A stretch of DNA of 64,000 nt from Thinopyrum elongatum (Eukaryota; Streptophyta; Magnoliopsida; Poales; Poaceae). Shown here piece after piece: positions 61,101 to 64,000 of the stretch. Made by a program: the position numbers and the translations under genes. Below the pieces are notes generated by a model. It did not search any database. It had not been told where the DNA came from and saw only the letters and a list, made by a program, of their open reading frames with translations. Within the stretch, counting starts at the first letter, position 1, and every line of letters begins with the position of its first letter. The stretch lies in contig CM022297.1 in assembly GCA_011799875.1 (NCBI GenBank), forward strand, positions 522,687,362-522,751,361, given 5' to 3'.

Positions 61101-61340
61101 GCGTGCACTTGTGCCGCTCTGGTAAACCGGTACATGGGATCCGACGATCGGCTGTTTGAGGAAGATCGGACGAGGAGGATACGACTCTGGACGCGCTGCC
61201 CCAACTCTACTTCCGCTGCACGGCACTGCGCGTCTAGTGGTAACGATCCGTGATCCATATCTCGTAGCATGTTCCTGGATGTTCTGCGCGTAGGGAAAAT
61301 TTTAATTTGCAGTCGACGCACCCTACCGTAGAACCCAACA
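58152..61340 (+). mobile_element. copia LTR, unit 2, split by a solo LTR
   Basis: It starts TGTTGGAGATATTCCCTAGA and ends AGAACCCAACA. Without the nested insertion it is ~1.42 kb. A degenerate initiator-Met PBS (TGCTATCAAAGCC) follows at 61342 and the gag at 62461, which identifies it as a 5' LTR in plus orientation. The 3' LTR is not in the window. Confidence 0.85.
58850..60617 (+). mobile_element. Angela-type solo LTR
   Basis: It is 1768 bp with the 5-bp duplication CCGAC (58845-58849, 60618-60622). Ends are TGAAGGAAATATG and CGTTTCCCAACA. It is the reverse complement of the LTR type at 29030-30721, with differences in the central GC-rich part. There is no PBS or internal sequence, so an LTR-LTR recombination left it. 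Confidence 0.95.
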
Positions 61341-62460
61341 GTGCTATCAAAGCCTATGCTATAGGATTTGGATTCAAATCGGATGCATATTTGATATGTG
61401 GAGGCGGCAGATAAGATCTGTTGTCGTTTATGAGATCGGCTATGTGCACAGTTGATGAGATCAATTGCACATGGGGATCGATGTGGCTATGTTTTATGTC
61501 AATAGGAATCGATAAGGTCGTGACATAACATACCCATATCGGTCGGTTTCCGCCATCGGGGTTAACAGTGAAACATAAATCTGAATCGGATTCGGATTCG
61601 CGATGATCGATGAGATTCTGTGCATAACTTTTCTTTGCAGGTTTGATGTGAATAGTATGGCTCATGTGTATGTGATGCATGTGTGTAAATTATACATCAC
61701 CTGCATTTCATGATTTGTCAGCCGGCAGGAGCCAAAGTGTTGTCATTATAATGTATAACGACCTGCGTGTCGACTTGTGATTCTTTGTAAAATTTAATTA
61801 CTAATTGTAGTACTTGGAGGACAAAGATCGAGTTCGAGGCTTTGGCGTCCTGGTGTGACAAACAAGATGGAGTTCCTAGATGATCATCGGAGTCGGAGCC
61901 GACTTGGAAGAACGTCCATGAAGGAGCCATACTATTTCACAGTATATGTTTATTCATGATTGTTATGCTTCTAAGTTTCTATGCATGTTAAAATGGTAGA
62001 AACATCCCTCATTAATATCAAGCGAATTGCCATCCCCGTTGTTGCACCTTCACACGTCAAGTACGTATAGTAGTGGGCTCATAAAATGGGGGTGCTACTA
62101 GGTGTCCTTGAACTGAAGGGTTCGTGTCGGACACGGACATGCACTGCATCAGGTTGACTTGACAAGGCTATCAAAACGGTTTTGGACCTTGTGGCAAAGA
62201 AGGTTGGGGGCCTGGTTATGAGATACCTTCCCGGCCGACAAGAGTCGTATAGAGATCCGATTAGTAAGGTGTTGCTTATCGGATAGGCAAGTCAGCTAGC
62301 AGTGATGCTAAAGCTCACTAGTCAGCATGCGCTAGTTGGATTCTGAATCACTGAGAGTTTGTGGAGGGATACCAACTTGAGTGGGAGTATTTCTGTTTAG
62401 GCTTGAATTACTCTACATAAACACATTGCTTAGTGATTGCATATTTTTTGTTGTAGATTA
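61341..62460 (+). other. Leader of the unit-2 copia element
   Basis: Untranslated leader from the PBS to the gag ATG. I see no conserved ORF. Comparison with unit 1 is not possible because unit 1 has this part deleted. Confidence 0.6.
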
Positions 62461-63375
62461 ATGGCACCACCTGCTCAACCCAACTTTGCATTGAAATTAA
62501 TTCTGGAAAAGGATAAATTAAATGGAACAAACTTTACCGCCTGGTATAGAAATTTGAGAATTGTTCTCAAGCACAATAAAAAGGAACATGTTATAGAGGA
62601 TCCACTTCCAGAGGAACCTGCCGATAATGCTAATGCCACAACCAGAACCAGAAACTCGTTGATGAATCAAACAAGATCAGCTGCCTCATGTTGGCTTGTA
62701 TGGAGCCCGATTTGCAGCAACATTTCGAAGATGTTGGGGCCTTCGATATGATCGAGAGTCTCAAGAGCATGTTTCAGGTACAGGCTAGGACCGAAAGGTT
62801 CAAAGTCTGGCGATCCTTGATGGATTGTAAGCTGAAGGAAGGTGATCCGCTGAGTCCACATGTGATCAAAACGATCGGATACATGCAAGCTTTGGATCGG
62901 TTAGGCTTCCCGCTCTTGGATGAGCTGGCTACCGATGCAGTTCTGGGTTCTCTTTCGCCTAGCTATGGGACGTTCATCTCGAACTATCATATGCACGGCA
63001 TGGATAAGAAGCTCACTGAATGGCATGGGATGCTCAAAGTGGCAGAACAGGATATTAAGAAAGGCACGCATCAAGTGTTGATGGTGCAGAAATCGGCTAA
63101 GTTCAAGAAGAGTTGGTCCAAGAAGAAGGCTAGGGTAAAGGGCATGGAGATGGTAACCTCCGCCCCTGAGCCGAAGTAGGGACCGAACTTGAAGACCGTT
63201 TGCTATCATTGAAAGGAGACCGGTCACTGGAAGAGGAACTGTAGCAAGTGGCTTGCTGAGCATGGCAACATGGCCGGAAATGCTTCTTCAAGCTAAGGTA
63301 CACTTGTTACATATGTTATAGACATTTACATTGCTGACATACCTAGTAGATTTTGGGTATTTGATACTGAATCGA
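62461..63375 (+). pseudogene. copia gag and start of protease, unit 2, broken
   Basis: It begins MAPPAQPNFALKLILEKDKL, followed by NGTNFTAWYRNLRIVLKHNK. A frameshift lies at ~62660. It continues MEPDLQQHFEDVGAFDMIES, LMDCKLKEGDP and LGSLSPSYGTFISNYHMHGM, a Lys-rich linker, then a CCHC knuckle whose second Cys codon is a stop (TGA, ~63212). It ends in the protease WVFDTES at ~63370, with Gly to Glu in the DTG motif. The remaining pol is absent: the sequence diverges at ~63376. It is non-functional. Confidence 0.88.
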
Positions 63376-64000
63376 GTTATTGATAAATATTTGAGTTATT
63401 GATAAATTCACTCATCTCCTCAAACTGTAAAAAATGAGACCCACGCCATCTCCTCACATGTGAGACCTACTGTAACTGCGACCAAAACAACGAGATTCAA
63501 ACTTCACACGCAGCATAGCATAAGAGGGTCCTCGGACTTATCTCGACCACGCAACATACGATGCATGCAACAAACGTAATTACTTAATTAGATTGTTCGC
63601 TCCATTTTCCATAGAAAAACCCTTCTCACTTTATCACGTCTCATCATCGATCGGTGTTCGCTAGACACTCCCCAACCATTATTCCCCAATCGTTGTTCTT
63701 TGGCCGCTTTTCCTTGTGGGGACTATATCTTAATTAGTGCGAGTGTTTCTTCTGTCTTGCTGAAGGGATTCCCTCCTACCTGTAACTACTGGGCCATCCC
63801 ATATTCACTAGGTTTTTTTCGTTTGCTGGATTTCAGTTGCTTTTGCTTGGTTGGTTTCCCCTGGATTTTTCGTTTTTCGCTTTCAGTTTTTTTGTTTTTC
63901 ACCGGCTTCCTTCGTGTTTTCACCGGTTTTCTTTGCTTATTCATGGTTTTCTTTGGCTTTTCTGTTATCTTTGCCTTTTCATCGGTTTTCTTCGTTTCTT
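63376..64000. other. Unclassified right end, T-rich repeats from ~63805
   Basis: From 63376 the sequence leaves the copia element (ttgataaatatttgagttatt, with ttattgataaa repeated). 63805-64000 is T-rich with degenerate tandem copies of an ~11-17 bp ggttttctttg / ttttcaccggtttt motif. No gene is seen. Confidence 0.5.

Overview
The window is plant nuclear DNA, almost certainly from a Triticeae grass (wheat, Aegilops or barley group). The repeats match the large wheat families: Angela/BARE-type copia LTRs, an LTR ending in GATACGTTGGAGACGTATCA (Sabrina/WHAM-like), and a CACTA element with CACTACAAGAAA ends. The three intact genes have short GT-AG exons in a GC-rich coding style typical of grasses. 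By eye about three quarters of the window is transposon-derived. I worked without database searches, so family names come from recognition of termini and protein motifs.

Genes. (1) 3974-9024 (+): five-exon extended short-chain dehydrogenase of the cinnamoyl-CoA-reductase-like SNL6 type, 370 aa. (2) 34171-36599 (+): five-exon amidase-signature enzyme with a signal peptide, 517 aa; a PIF/Harbinger element ends about 120 bp upstream of its ATG. (3) 37383-41778 (-): seven-exon GH28 polygalacturonase, 513 aa, with a LINE in its first intron. Genes 2 and 3 converge, with about 780 bp between their stop codons. I see no operon-like or pathway link between the three.

Layout. 1-3382: an unidentified 1.1 kb block present twice, separated by a copia LTR fragment. 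3383-9188: gene 1. 9189-34055: a tandem duplication (unit = unidentified 0.35 kb block + LINE reverse-transcriptase fragment + Harbinger element with an ORF1 pseudogene). Copy 1 was later split by a 1.1 kb Mutator-like element and by a 19 kb nest: an Angela-type copia on the minus strand, containing a 3.9 kb solo LTR, itself containing a 6.7 kb Sabrina-like element. 34171-41900: genes 2 and 3. 42495-63375: a partial tandem duplication of a copia element plus its flank. The first unit's pol is interrupted by an 11.7 kb non-autonomous CACTA element, which carries fragments of host genes (an SDR exon, an F-box exon), 0.6 kb internal tandem repeats and a 2.8 kb solo LTR. The second unit's LTR is interrupted by an Angela-type solo LTR. 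63376-64000: unclassified, T-rich at the end.

Most insertions have exact target-site duplications, so the order of events can be read directly. The points most worth following are the gene fragments inside the CACTA element, the GC-rich cargo of the Mutator-like element with its empty site preserved in the sister copy, the Harbinger element in the amidase promoter, and the Tyr-to-Phe change in the YxxxK site of the SNL6-like protein.
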